Assembly (NCBI GenBank): GCA_002154345.1
Contig: MUNB01000118.1
Coordinates: forward strand, 695 to 44,165
Direction of reading: 5' to 3'
DNA length: 43,471 nt
Source of the DNA: Streptomyces griseus
Lineage (GTDB): Bacteria; Actinomycetota; Actinomycetes; Streptomycetales; Streptomycetaceae
Each line of letters starts with the position of its first letter. Positions within the stretch are counted from its first letter, which is position 1. Shown in pieces: positions 17,026 to 23,601 of this stretch. The notes beneath the pieces are model-generated. The model saw only the letters and a list, made by a program, of their open reading frames with translations. It made no database searches and was not told where the DNA came from. A program made the position numbers and the translations under genes.

Positions 17026-17046
17026 GGCGGGACCAGAGGTCCCGCC
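17026..17046 (-). terminator. short terminator between chaperone and tape measure
   Basis: 9-bp perfect stem GGCGGGACC / GGTCCCGCC with a 3-base loop, 11 bases after the chaperone T-frame stop (17058). It may attenuate readthrough so that less tape measure than chaperone or tail tube protein is made (inference). Confidence 0.7.
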
Positions 17047-17057
17047 GCCTGTCCAGA

Positions 17058-17462
17058 CTATCCGGAGCGCCCGGTCAGCCTGTTGTCTTCTTCCTCCACC
17101 TGCCGCGCCATCGCCTGCGCCTGCGCCAGCGTGTAACCGCCGGGCTGCGGACGAGCACGCCTCTGCTCCCGGGGCATCCCCTTCGGCGGGGCGTACAACT
17201 GGGCCCGGATACGGGCCTCGTGCGCCTCGTCGTCCGCCGCCGCCAGCATCGACGACTCAGCGGCGTTGACCAGCCGCCTCAGCTGCCAGTCGTGGGGGTT
17301 GACACCTTGGAGCGCGAGACTCCCGTCCCACGCCTCCCAGCCCTCGATGGCGGCCTCGACGAGCCGGAGGACGACCCAGTAGGGCGCGAGCCGCCGCCGT
17401 AGAGCTCCACCACCCACTCCATCAGCTCGACGATGACCCGGTCCGGGAGGCGCAGCGTCCAC
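17058..17462 (-). CDS. tail assembly chaperone, frameshifted extension (T frame)
   Basis: This frame overlaps the 3' third of the upstream chaperone gene in the -1 frame and lacks its own SD. Convincing protein sequence begins around APYWVVLRLVEAAIEGWEAW and continues GVNPHDWQLRRLVNAAE, LYAPPKGMPREQRR and a helical end (TLAQAQAMARQVEEEDN). It is typical of the GT product of siphophage tail chaperones, made by programmed frameshifting so that G and G-T proteins coat the tape measure. The true 5' edge is the slip site, somewhere in 17279-17462, so the given start is only the edge of the open frame. Confidence 0.75.
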   Translation of the reverse strand: MDAAPPGPGHRRADGVGGGALRRRLAPYWVVLRLVEAAIEGWEAWDGSLALQGVNPHDWQLRRLVNAAESSMLAAADDEAHEARIRAQLYAPPKGMPREQRRARPQPGGYTLAQAQAMARQVEEEDNRLTGRSG

Positions 17463-17818
17463 CGGACGCTCGCCCCGTCCAGGTCGGCCGCCGCCGCCTC
17501 GGCCTCAGCCCACTTCGCGTACGTTCCGACGACCTCGCGAGCCTGGACGACATCCGCGCTCAGGAACACCTTCGCGGAGTCCTCGACCATCAGGTCAGCG
17601 AGGAATGTCCGGAGGGCGTTCGTCACCCCTCGTAGGGCGGACGGGTCGGCGTCCTCAAGGTTCTCCACGTCGACGCCGGCGCCGCGCTGCGCGTCGCGGA
17701 GCGCCATGTACCCGTCCATGAAGTCGTCGCCCATCACCTCCGGCTGGAAGCCGAGGTCGACCGAGCCGACCGTCGCGATGTGCGGCTCTGTGTTCAGTGC
17801 AAACGTCTTGTTGGCCAC
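17279..17818 (-). CDS. tail assembly chaperone (G protein)
   Basis: About 179 aa from GTG 17818 (VANKTFALNTEPHIATVGSV). The middle is helical (MDGYMALRDAQRG, ALRTFLADLMVED, AREVVGTYAKWAEAEAAA) and the fold ends near LPDRVIVELMEWVVELYGGG. After that the zero frame turns into low-complexity Ser/Arg/Pro, while the -1 frame becomes protein-like, which supports a shift around the GGCGGCGGC / CGCCCTACTGG region. I could not assign a textbook slippery heptamer. Placed directly before the tape measure, as in nearly all siphoviruses. Preceded by the conserved late leader. Confidence 0.82.
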   Translation of the reverse strand: MANKTFALNTEPHIATVGSVDLGFQPEVMGDDFMDGYMALRDAQRGAGVDVENLEDADPSALRGVTNALRTFLADLMVEDSAKVFLSADVVQAREVVGTYAKWAEAEAAAADLDGASVRWTLRLPDRVIVELMEWVVELYGGGSRPTGSSSGSSRPPSRAGRRGTGVSRSKVSTPTTGS

Positions 17819-17881
17819 GGGGTGCCCCATCATGCTGTGCTGTCGCCCGGCCCAAAACCAGCGGCGTCGACAGAGAGTATC
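17819..17881 (-). promoter_or_regulatory. late promoter and conserved leader, chaperone gene
   Basis: Minus strand: -10-like GATACT (17876-17881), 13 bases, then the box CGCTGGTTTTGGGCCGG (17847-17863), then 28 bases to GTG 17818. The GGGG-CA-CCCC just before the start can fold over the SD. This copy faces the divergent plus-strand moron. Confidence 0.7.
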
Positions 17882-17975
17882 CGCCAACCCGGGACGAGGT
17901 GCCGGGCGGGCGATCGAACCGCAAATTCTCCTCAACTCGGGTTCAACGGGGCATCAAGGGAGGAAAGTGGTCGGC

Positions 17976-18209
17976 ATGAGCATCTTCTCCCGGCGCAAGC
18001 GCCGCCCCGCCACCTCGTCCGGCTCCTCCGGCTCGTCCGGGTCGGCGTCGTCCCAGCCCCGCCAGGACACCACCAGCAGCACCTACACCCACTACGACAC
18101 CGGCAGTTCGTGGGGCGGGTCCTCTTCCGGATCCTCGTCCTGCGGCAGCTCCAGCAGCTCCAGCAGCTCCAGCAGCGACAGCGGGTCGTCGTCCTGCGGA
18201 AGCGACTGA
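17976..18209 (+). CDS. Ser/Gly-rich small protein, plus-strand moron (77 aa)
   Basis: The only plus-strand gene inside the late region. Basic N-terminus MSIFSRRKRRPATSS, then SGSSGSSGSASS, a TYTHYDTGSSWGG centre and poly-Ser tracts with four-residue Cys spacing (SSSCGSS ... SSSCGSD). GGAGG lies upstream of both GTG 17967 and ATG 17976; ATG is chosen. It is flanked by its own upstream gap and a strong bidirectional terminator, the usual layout of a moron expressed independently of the lytic programme. Function unknown; low complexity prevents assignment. A chance frame is possible, but SD plus terminator argue for a gene. Confidence 0.6.
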   Translation: MSIFSRRKRRPATSSGSSGSSGSASSQPRQDTTSSTYTHYDTGSSWGGSSSGSSSCGSSSSSSSSSSDSGSSSCGSD

Positions 18210-18266
18210 CGCACAGCACCCGGTCGGTTACCCTGAGTCCTGGGTGCGCCAGCTTCTGCTGGAGCG

Positions 18267-18307
18267 CCGAGCCCCCTCGTCACGCGGAAGCTGACGAGGG
18301 GGCTCGG
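18267..18307. terminator. strong bidirectional terminator
   Basis: 16-bp perfect stem CCGAGCCCCCTCGTCA / TGACGAGGGGGCTCGG with a 9-base loop, between the convergent moron (ends 18209) and the connector gene (ends 18319, minus). A second smaller hairpin CCAGC-TTCT-GCTGG lies at 18249-18262. Confidence 0.9.
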
Positions 18308-18318
18308 TTCATTCCAGG

Positions 18319-18696
18319 TCAGCGGCCCATTCGGAGCGCCCGACCGAGGAAGTTGTTCGGCTTCGTGCCCGGATGCCGGACGTACGCCGCGTAGACGACC
18401 CGGCCCCGTACCTCGAACCGAAGCGCACGCGCCCGACGCGGCCGAATCACATGTGGCCTGGTTCCGTCGAGGACCCAGCGCACGGCGGGGTGGTCGCAGA
18501 TGATGACGCCCTGGAGGCCGCGGGGGCCGTCCTCGATTTTCCAGGCGATGTACCGGCCCATGCTGCCCGGGGCCTCCCGCTCGGCGATGGCCGCGGTGCG
18601 CTGCGTCCGCTCGCCGAGCTTCCGGTACGTACGCCCTCCGCGCAGACGAAGCGCACGGGCGATCTTCCCCGGGTCGATCCGTACCTCAGCAGGCAT
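18319..18696 (-). CDS. neck/head-tail joining protein (HK97 gp10-like)
   Basis: 125 aa, ATG with GGAGG seven bases upstream. Basic small protein: IDPGKIARALRLRGGRTYRKLGERTQRTAAIAEREAP, split by turns, then GVIICDHPAVRWVLDGTRPHVI and a C-terminal YVRHPGTKPNNFLGRALR. The 'HPGTKPNNFL-RAL' ending is the signature of HK97 gp10-type neck proteins. Its place between connectors and the tail genes fits. Last gene of the connector operon, closed by the strong terminator. Confidence 0.78.
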   Translation of the reverse strand: MPAEVRIDPGKIARALRLRGGRTYRKLGERTQRTAAIAEREAPGSMGRYIAWKIEDGPRGLQGVIICDHPAVRWVLDGTRPHVIRPRRARALRFEVRGRVVYAAYVRHPGTKPNNFLGRALRMGR

Positions 18697-18711
18697 GACA
18701 CCCCTCCTCGT

Positions 18712-18876
18712 CTACGGGCGGAGCACGACGTACGTCCTGCCGTGCCGGTCGGTCTCGACATCAGGGACGTCGACCGGGCCCGTGTCGCAGTCCGAGTAGT
18801 TGTACGCCTCCACCACCAGGTCCCCGTGCTCCTCCTGCACCTGGGCCAGGCGGGCGATCACCTCGCTGATCAGCAT
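18712..18876 (-). CDS. 54-aa small protein
   Basis: Too short for most gene callers but protein-like: MLISEVIARLAQVQEEHGDL, then VVEAYNYSDCDTGPVD and HGRTYVVLRP at the end. The pattern 'I-EVI-L-EHGDL-V-V' followed by a short beta hairpin is common in small phage proteins of unknown role. It lies 15 bases upstream of the gp10-like gene and overlaps the upstream 105-aa gene by more than 100 bases in another frame. Confidence 0.65.
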   Translation of the reverse strand: MLISEVIARLAQVQEEHGDLVVEAYNYSDCDTGPVDVPDVETDRHGRTYVVLRP

Positions 18877-19078
18877 CGTCGTCCTCGTCGTCCGGGATCG
18901 AGCAGACCGGGCACGTTACCGGGTCGTGGTCGCGGGCCAGACTCGCCAGTACCTCGCCGGCCAGGTCCCGCTTCTCCGGGCCGAACGGTACGCCCTTCCA
19001 CGCGAGGGACGGCGAGGCGATCCACCCGCGCCGGTGGGCGACACCACGCCACCACGTCGGCCACCAGCCCCGGCGCAT
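18761..19078 (-). CDS. small connector-region protein (105 aa), unusual 3' overlap
   Basis: ATG 19078 overlaps the upstream stop (TGATG). The first ~68 residues look genuine: Trp-rich MRRGWWPTWWRGVAHRRGW, SLAWKGVPFGPEKRDL, then a CPVCSIPDDEDDD metal-knuckle-like segment. The remaining ~37 residues are Gly/Pro/Arg-rich and run antisense-like over the 54-aa gene, so the true protein may end sooner through a sequencing error or a frameshift. Probably a minor head-tail junction protein; family unknown to me. Confidence 0.55.
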   Translation of the reverse strand: MRRGWWPTWWRGVAHRRGWIASPSLAWKGVPFGPEKRDLAGEVLASLARDHDPVTCPVCSIPDDEDDDADQRGDRPPGPGAGGARGPGGGGVQLLGLRHGPGRRP

Positions 19079-19674
19079 CACAGGGACTCCCCGTCGGGGC
19101 ACGGCGCGCACCCGGGCAACGCCACGGTCGCCCGCTGCTCCAGCCCCACACAGCCGCCCTCCGGGCCGAGAGTCCGCTGAGCACCCAGCACGAACCGGCG
19201 CCCGCGCCGCCGCTGCTCCGTGCCCGGCAGGCAGCACAGCAGCGCTGTGTAGACCGTCACCATGTCGACGTGGAGGACCCGGGCCGCCGTCTCCAGCTCC
19301 TCGCACGTCGGCGGGCACCCGTCCTCGGAGAACGTCGGCGCGCACCGCAGCAGCGTCACCACCAGCTCCAGGGCCAGCATCGGCGGAGGCCCGCACCCGC
19401 GAACCCCTTGGACGATGCGGGACTCGGAGGGAAACTCCGTGTCGGAAGACGAGTAGATCCGGGCGACGGACACCGTGAGCTGCCCGCCATCGCCCTTGCT
19501 GTCGCACGGGTCGTCGCAGGAGTCCCAGGCGACCGCTCCGGGCACCACGCAGGCCCGGCACGCCGGGCATCCCGGCTGCCCGTCCACGGTGCCCGCCGAG
19601 GTGTCGAGGGCCTGGCACACGCAGCCGAGAACGGACTCGGCCAGGTCGTGAATCATCAGGGGGGTCAGGGCCAC
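19078..19674 (-). CDS. head-tail connector region protein, Cys-rich (198 aa)
   Basis: Starts at GTG 19674 (overlap with the upstream gene) or ATG 19656 (MIHDLAESVLGCV). Many cysteines in pairs: CVCQAL, CPACRACVV, CDDPCDS, CPPTCEEL, CLPG, CAPCPDG. The middle has LALELVVTLLRCAP and HVDMVTVYTALLCCL helices, and ends GLEQRATVALPGC, the beta pattern of tail terminator/completion proteins. Position after the adaptor and before the gp10-like gene suggests a neck or tail terminator protein; this is inference from order. Confidence 0.6.
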   Translation of the reverse strand: MALTPLMIHDLAESVLGCVCQALDTSAGTVDGQPGCPACRACVVPGAVAWDSCDDPCDSKGDGGQLTVSVARIYSSSDTEFPSESRIVQGVRGCGPPPMLALELVVTLLRCAPTFSEDGCPPTCEELETAARVLHVDMVTVYTALLCCLPGTEQRRRGRRFVLGAQRTLGPEGGCVGLEQRATVALPGCAPCPDGESL

Positions 19675-20474
19675 GTCGTCACCCGGGGCTGCTTGTAGTC
19701 CGGGCTGTAGACCCGGCTCGGGCTCGTCATCCGGTACGGGTTGGTCATGCTCAACCACATGTCTGTGAGCGGGAGGCCGGTGAAGCCGTCCCGGTAGAGG
19801 AGCATCGGGTCCGGCATCTCCATTTCCACGCCCTGCCGGGAGACCCGGGTCAGGTTCCGGTTCGCCCGGCACCCGCACGACCCCGACGCCGGCGCGCACC
19901 CCTTGAGGAGGTGGCACGTCAGCTCGGACACGGCGGCAATCGCCGCGTCGTCCAGCGGCAACCCCCACCGGTACGTCACCGCGAACGTGCCCTCTTCGGT
20001 GGGCGGCAGGCCCATCGCCTGGCAATCGGGCCAGCACTCGCCGTCCGTACGGACGAGGAGGCCGGGCGCATCCACCCGGTACTGCTCGGGCACCAAGACC
20101 TCGCCGTCGACCAGGACCTCAACGACGTCGTACACCGGGCCGGGGAGCTTCACCTCGCACAGCTCCCCGCACGAGCAATCCGACGCGCAGCCGCACACCG
20201 ACGCGTTCCGCCACTGCCCATCAGTCCCGATGTACGGCACCCACGGGCCCGTGCTCGTGCCCGCCTGGAACGACAGAACCCCGGTGTCGGCGCACGCCCG
20301 GCGGCACGGGCGCACCGTGACCGGGCACGGCCCCCAACGACGCCCGGACAGCCCCCAGAGGATCTGGGACGCAACCCGCGTCCACCGCTCCAACGTCTCC
20401 GGCTCCATGCCCTCGGGGACTTCGCAGCACAGCTCTGTCGGCCACGGGTCGCACACCCCGATCTGCAACGGCAT
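19665..20474 (-). CDS. head-tail adaptor/connector protein, Cys-rich (269 aa)
   Basis: Begins MPLQIGVCDPWPTELCCEVP, followed by a helix (ETLERWTRVASQILWGLSGRRWG) matching the conserved start of actinophage head-tail adaptor proteins. RPCRRAC, a CGCASDCSCGELC cluster, VKLPGPVYDVVEVLVDGEVL and TFAVTYRWGLPLDDAAIAAVSELTCHLL follow; the last is the typical adaptor C-terminal helix pair. The C-terminus (LLYRDGFTGLPLTDMWLSM) is also conserved in this group. It binds the portal face in the finished head. ATG overlaps the glycosyltransferase stop (TGATG). Confidence 0.75.
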   Translation of the reverse strand: MPLQIGVCDPWPTELCCEVPEGMEPETLERWTRVASQILWGLSGRRWGPCPVTVRPCRRACADTGVLSFQAGTSTGPWVPYIGTDGQWRNASVCGCASDCSCGELCEVKLPGPVYDVVEVLVDGEVLVPEQYRVDAPGLLVRTDGECWPDCQAMGLPPTEEGTFAVTYRWGLPLDDAAIAAVSELTCHLLKGCAPASGSCGCRANRNLTRVSRQGVEMEMPDPMLLYRDGFTGLPLTDMWLSMTNPYRMTSPSRVYSPDYKQPRVTTWP

Positions 20475-21190
20475 CAGTGCCGTCCCGGCCGCTCGTAGAC
20501 GGACGGCTCGGGGAACGCCTTCCGGATGAACTGGCCGACGTGCCCGTTCGCGAAGGAGTCGGGCATCGTCGACAGGAACACGTCCTGCGCCGAGTACCCG
20601 GTCGGCGCCCGGTGGAGGATCTTCACGTCCCGGATCTCCTCGCCGCCGAGCCCGGCGAGGTTCCCGTACAGCGTCCGCTTGTGCACGACGTTGAGGTGCT
20701 TCCCCACGTCAAGGGCGTGGAGCATCTGCGTCTTGTCGACGGTCATCGGGACGTGCAGCTCGTACGACAGCGGGTCCGGGTGGCCCAGCTCGCCAAGGAG
20801 CGCCGCCGTCTCCCGCATCCCCCGCAGGTAGTGCCCCGACGCCCGCGCCGCGTAGTACGCCTCGACCTCACGGACGGGACCGCGGTGCAGGACCGGCACA
20901 CCCGGCGTCCGGCGCATGACGAAGAAGTCGTCGTTGCACAGCACGAACGGATCGGAGATCAGCGGGTTCTCGCAGGCCCGCCGGACCGCCGCCGTGGTGT
21001 TCGCATACTTCGTGCCGCCCTGCCGCAACGGCAGGTGCCGGGCCGTCTTCACCCACTGCGGCATGTAGCCGACGATCCACACGCGCCCGTGCGGGAGGTT
21101 AGCCATCCACGACCGCAGCGCGTAGCGCAGCTGCCGGTTGATGGCCCCCTCTCGCACGGGGACGACGATGTCGGGAGCGCCCACGGTCAT
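20474..21190 (-). CDS. Stealth-like glycosyltransferase/phosphotransferase (virion modification)
   Basis: 238 aa. DIVVPVREGAINRQLRYALRS followed by GRVWIVGYMPQWV matches the 'LRYSLRS ... IVT-GQ-P-W' first conserved region of Stealth-type sugar-phosphate transferases. DPFVLCNDDFFVMRR matches their NDD-F second region. Also Arg/His-rich HLPLRQGGTKYANTTAAVRRA and HVPMTVDKTQML. Cytosolic. Its ATG overlaps the major tail protein stop (ATGA), so the two are made in step. Glycosylation of virion proteins by glycosyltransferases encoded next to their target is established in actinophages; here the tail tube is the likely target (inference). Confidence 0.75.
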   Translation of the reverse strand: MTVGAPDIVVPVREGAINRQLRYALRSWMANLPHGRVWIVGYMPQWVKTARHLPLRQGGTKYANTTAAVRRACENPLISDPFVLCNDDFFVMRRTPGVPVLHRGPVREVEAYYAARASGHYLRGMRETAALLGELGHPDPLSYELHVPMTVDKTQMLHALDVGKHLNVVHKRTLYGNLAGLGGEEIRDVKILHRAPTGYSAQDVFLSTMPDSFANGHVGQFIRKAFPEPSVYERPGRH

Positions 21191-21885
21191 GACGCCAGGC
21201 AGAGGTCGCCCTCGACGGGCGTGTACTCGCCGAGGACCGTCGGGGGTGCCACCGTGGTGACGAACGTGCGCCGGTGGCAGTTCGACCCCAGCGGAGTGAG
21301 GAGCGGGCCCGCCGTCCCGGCCGCGTCGGTCGGCATGACGTCGTACGGGCCGACGCCCCACGCCCCGCCGGCCCGGGTCGACCCGGTCAGCGTCAGCGCC
21401 GCCTGCTCGGAACCGACCTCCAGGTCACCGAGCATCCCGCCGGTCACCCACGGCATCAGCCAGTAGATCCACGCCCCGTCACCGGCCCCGTCGGTCGTGC
21501 ACACGTCGTCTCCGAGGACTTCCGCCCACAGCTCGATCGCGAAGCCGCTGTTGCACTGGATCGAGCAGTCGTCGTAGCCGATCGCCCGCCCGTCGTACCC
21601 GTAGACGACCGGGTTGCCGGTCGTCAGCTCAATGAACTCGGGGGACACCTCGAAGAAGCTGAGTTCGAGGTCGAAGCCACGGAACGACGGGCACCCGCGC
21701 TTGAAGCCGCAGATCCGGCCGTTCGCGGCCTTGTACTCGACGTCCTCGCCGTCCTCGGTGTTCGGGTTCATCGACAACGTCGCGAAGCAGTCGAAGCTGT
21801 AACCGTTGTCCTCGCCACAGATGGGGCGGCCACAGCCATCAACCCGGGTGACGCGGATGACGTCCGCATTGGCGATCAGGGGCAT
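21187..21885 (-). CDS. major tail protein
   Basis: 232 aa. Begins MPLIANADVIRVTRVDGCGRP, then GYSFDCFATLSMNPNTEDGEDVEYKAANGRICGFKRGCPSF split across beta strands, and FDLELSFFEVSPEFIELTTGNPVVYGYDG. That segment is the classic tail tube pattern of actinophages, in which 'P-F-ELLTG' precedes the tube hairpin. The end (FVTTVAPPTVLGEYTP) fits the last tube strand. ATG 21885 is chosen over 21900 because GGAGG lies five bases upstream. It forms the tail tube around the tape measure. Preceded by a promoter, conserved box and hairpin; followed by an overlapping glycosyltransferase. Confidence 0.88.
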   Translation of the reverse strand: MPLIANADVIRVTRVDGCGRPICGEDNGYSFDCFATLSMNPNTEDGEDVEYKAANGRICGFKRGCPSFRGFDLELSFFEVSPEFIELTTGNPVVYGYDGRAIGYDDCSIQCNSGFAIELWAEVLGDDVCTTDGAGDGAWIYWLMPWVTGGMLGDLEVGSEQAALTLTGSTRAGGAWGVGPYDVMPTDAAGTAGPLLTPLGSNCHRRTFVTTVAPPTVLGEYTPVEGDLCLAS

Positions 21886-21951
21886 CGGGGCCTCCAACAA
21901 GCGTGTGTTGGTTGGCCCGGCCCAAAACCAGCGGCATCACGGACGAGTGTA
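21886..21951 (-). promoter_or_regulatory. late promoter and conserved leader, major tail gene
   Basis: Minus strand: -10-like TACACT (21946-21951), 13 bases, box CGCTGGTTTTGGGCCGG (21917-21933), then 31 bases to ATG 21885. A hairpin GGCC...CCAAC/GTTGG...GGCC spans this gap and includes GGAGG in its 3' arm. No clear -35. Confidence 0.78.
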
Positions 21952-21953
21952 GC

Positions 21954-21981
21954 TGTGACCGGGCGACGCAACCCGGTCACA
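21954..21981 (-). terminator. terminator upstream of the major tail promoter
   Basis: 10-bp perfect stem TGTGACCGGG / CCCGGTCACA with an 8-base loop, 9 bases after the stop of the 70-aa gene. It separates the fibre operon from the major tail transcript. Confidence 0.82.
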
Positions 21982-21989
21982 ACTACGGA

Positions 21990-22202
21990 CTACTTCCCCT
22001 TCGCGCGCCGCGCCTTCGCGGGCGCAGCCTGGGGCTCGGGGTCCGCCACCGGCGGGGGCGGAGGCTCGACGGCCGATCCGGTCGCCTCCAGGTACTCCGC
22101 TTCTGTGACCTGCCGATACCCCGGAGGGATCGTCACGCCGAAGGGGCCAGGGTCGCCACTGACGGTCATGGCGCCGCCGTTCTCGGACAGGTAGTAGCGC
22201 AC
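21990..22202 (-). CDS. small hypothetical protein, Pro-rich tail (70 aa)
   Basis: GTG 22202 with TAGGAG upstream. First half: MRYYLSENGGAMTVSGDPGP and TIPPGYRQVTEAEYLEAT, a compact beta/helix element seen in small phage proteins. Second half is EPPPPPVADPEPQ followed by a basic KARRAKGK end. It closes the fibre gene cluster that follows the capsid genes. Possibly a connector or adaptor peptide; unknown. Confidence 0.6.
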   Translation of the reverse strand: MRYYLSENGGAMTVSGDPGPFGVTIPPGYRQVTEAEYLEATGSAVEPPPPPVADPEPQAAPAKARRAKGK

Positions 22203-22212
22203 AGGGAGACTC

Positions 22213-23601
22213 CTAGCGGGTGAGGGCGATCAGGTGGGTGTCGGTGATCCACTGGTGGATCGTCACGGTGCCGGTCGTGACCCGGATCGCCGGGTAGACG
22301 CGGACCGCGTAGCCGGTATGCGGCGGCAGGATCGTGGCCTGAGCCGTCGAGAAGGTGTCACGGCGGCGTCCGGCCGGGCCGGACGGCGTCAGCTCGGAGT
22401 ACATCAGCCTGCTGGCGAGCGGCCCTCCGTCGATCTGCACCGCGTACGCGAGGTCGAAGATCGCCCCCTCGGTCCACTCGAACTCGACGTGCCCGGTGAA
22501 CTCGGTGCTGAAGCTGACGCCCCGGCAGGTGCTGAGGGTGTCCGGCTCGTACAGGCCTTCCGACCATGCGGTGTCGTCGATGATCACGACGGTGCCGGTG
22601 GCCGGCATGACCGGCGTCCCCATCGGGTGGAGCTGCTGGAGCGTCAGCGCGGCCGTGGTGTGCTCCGGCGGCGTCCACAGGGCGCCGCTGCCCGGGTCGC
22701 ACTTCAGCGTGGAGTTTGCCGCCGCGTCGCAGTCCCAGTCGTCCGCCCACGGCTGCCCCCCAGCGATCGGGAACGCCGCCAGGGGCGCGGCCGTGGTGCC
22801 CTCGCCCTGGAGCCCGCAGCCGATCTCCAGCGGCTCGGCAGCGCCGCCCGGCGGGACGAGGAGACCGCCGTCCGTGCCGTACGACAGCGCGTTCCCGGCG
22901 TCGGTCGACGGGCGCGCTGTGATGACTCCGGTGTCCGGGTCGTACCCGGCTCCGTCCCCGGCGGAGAAGCACCCGCGTACGTCCGCGCACTCCAGGCTCA
23001 GCCCGTTGGGGCCGGACTGGATCAGCTGGTCGCCGCCGCCGGGCGGGGACGGGTCGAGGATGACCGAGCTGGTGACGACGAACGGATCGGCTGTGGTGCC
23101 CGTGCCGGTGACCGCGGTGGCGACGGTCTCGGAGTCGCCGCCCTCCACGACCGTCGTGTCCCCGCCCCCGGGCGGGACGAGGAGCCCGCCGTCCGTCCCG
23201 AAGCCGAGCGCGTTCCCGGCGTCGGTCGACGGCCGGGCGGAGATGACCCCGGTGGCCTCGTCGTACGCCGCCCCGTCCCCGGCGGAGAAGCACCCTCGCA
23301 CGTCCGCGCACTCCAGTGACAGGCCGTCCGGCCCGGACTGGATCAGCTGGTCCCCGCCGCCGGGCGGTGCCGGGTCGAGGATGACGGCGGCGCTCACCCG
23401 GATCGGGTCCGCTGCGGTCCCGGTGCCGGTGATCGTCGTGTCGACAGTCGGAGTATCGACTGCCTCGATCACGGTCGGCTCGCCGCCTCCGCCGGGCGCG
23501 CCGATCACGTACGGGGCGGTGGTGGAGCCGTCTCCGTCGACGGTCACGCCGGGGCCGGCAGTGACGATGCAGTCGCAGGAGCGTTCGTCGCAGCAGCTCA
23601 T
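22213..23601 (-). CDS. fibre protein with internal duplication (462 aa)
   Basis: ATG 23601 overlaps the collagen-like gene (ATGA). N-terminal Cys cluster MSCCDERSCDCIV, then 'GPGVTVDGDGSTTAPYVI', the strand-turn pattern repeated at fibre shafts. Two ~107-aa copies follow, each with VILDP-PPGGGDQLIQSG, LSLECADVRGCFSAGDGA and STDAGNAL-GTDGGLLVPPGG. The C-terminal ~180 residues (GTPVMPATGTVVIIDD, GHVEFEWTEGAIFDLAYAV, GYAVRVYPAIRVTTGTVTI) form a C1q/TNF-like jelly-roll pattern. Likely a head or tail fibre with repeated shaft and a trimeric head domain. Confidence 0.72.
   Translation of the reverse strand: MSCCDERSCDCIVTAGPGVTVDGDGSTTAPYVIGAPGGGGEPTVIEAVDTPTVDTTITGTGTAADPIRVSAAVILDPAPPGGGDQLIQSGPDGLSLECADVRGCFSAGDGAAYDEATGVISARPSTDAGNALGFGTDGGLLVPPGGGDTTVVEGGDSETVATAVTGTGTTADPFVVTSSVILDPSPPGGGDQLIQSGPNGLSLECADVRGCFSAGDGAGYDPDTGVITARPSTDAGNALSYGTDGGLLVPPGGAAEPLEIGCGLQGEGTTAAPLAAFPIAGGQPWADDWDCDAAANSTLKCDPGSGALWTPPEHTTAALTLQQLHPMGTPVMPATGTVVIIDDTAWSEGLYEPDTLSTCRGVSFSTEFTGHVEFEWTEGAIFDLAYAVQIDGGPLASRLMYSELTPSGPAGRRRDTFSTAQATILPPHTGYAVRVYPAIRVTTGTVTIHQWITDTHLIALTR
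22849..23439. repeat. tandem 321-bp in-frame duplication
   Basis: Copies at about 22849-23118 and 23170-23439, offset exactly 321 bp (107 codons). For example, GCGGGACGAG recurs at 22851 and 23172, and GTGCCGGTGA at 23102 and 23423. Both copies remain in frame and clearly similar, which points to duplication of a fibre shaft unit. Confidence 0.88.

Noticed and set aside
21886-21951. Known riboswitch class for the late leaders
   Set aside because: No match to conserved cores of riboswitches I know. Length is only about 45-65 bases, and all targets are virion genes.
22213-23601. Diversity-generating retroelement target in the duplicated fibre
   Set aside because: No reverse transcriptase or template repeat in the window. 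The repeat is a tandem shaft duplication, not an adenine-mutated variable repeat.
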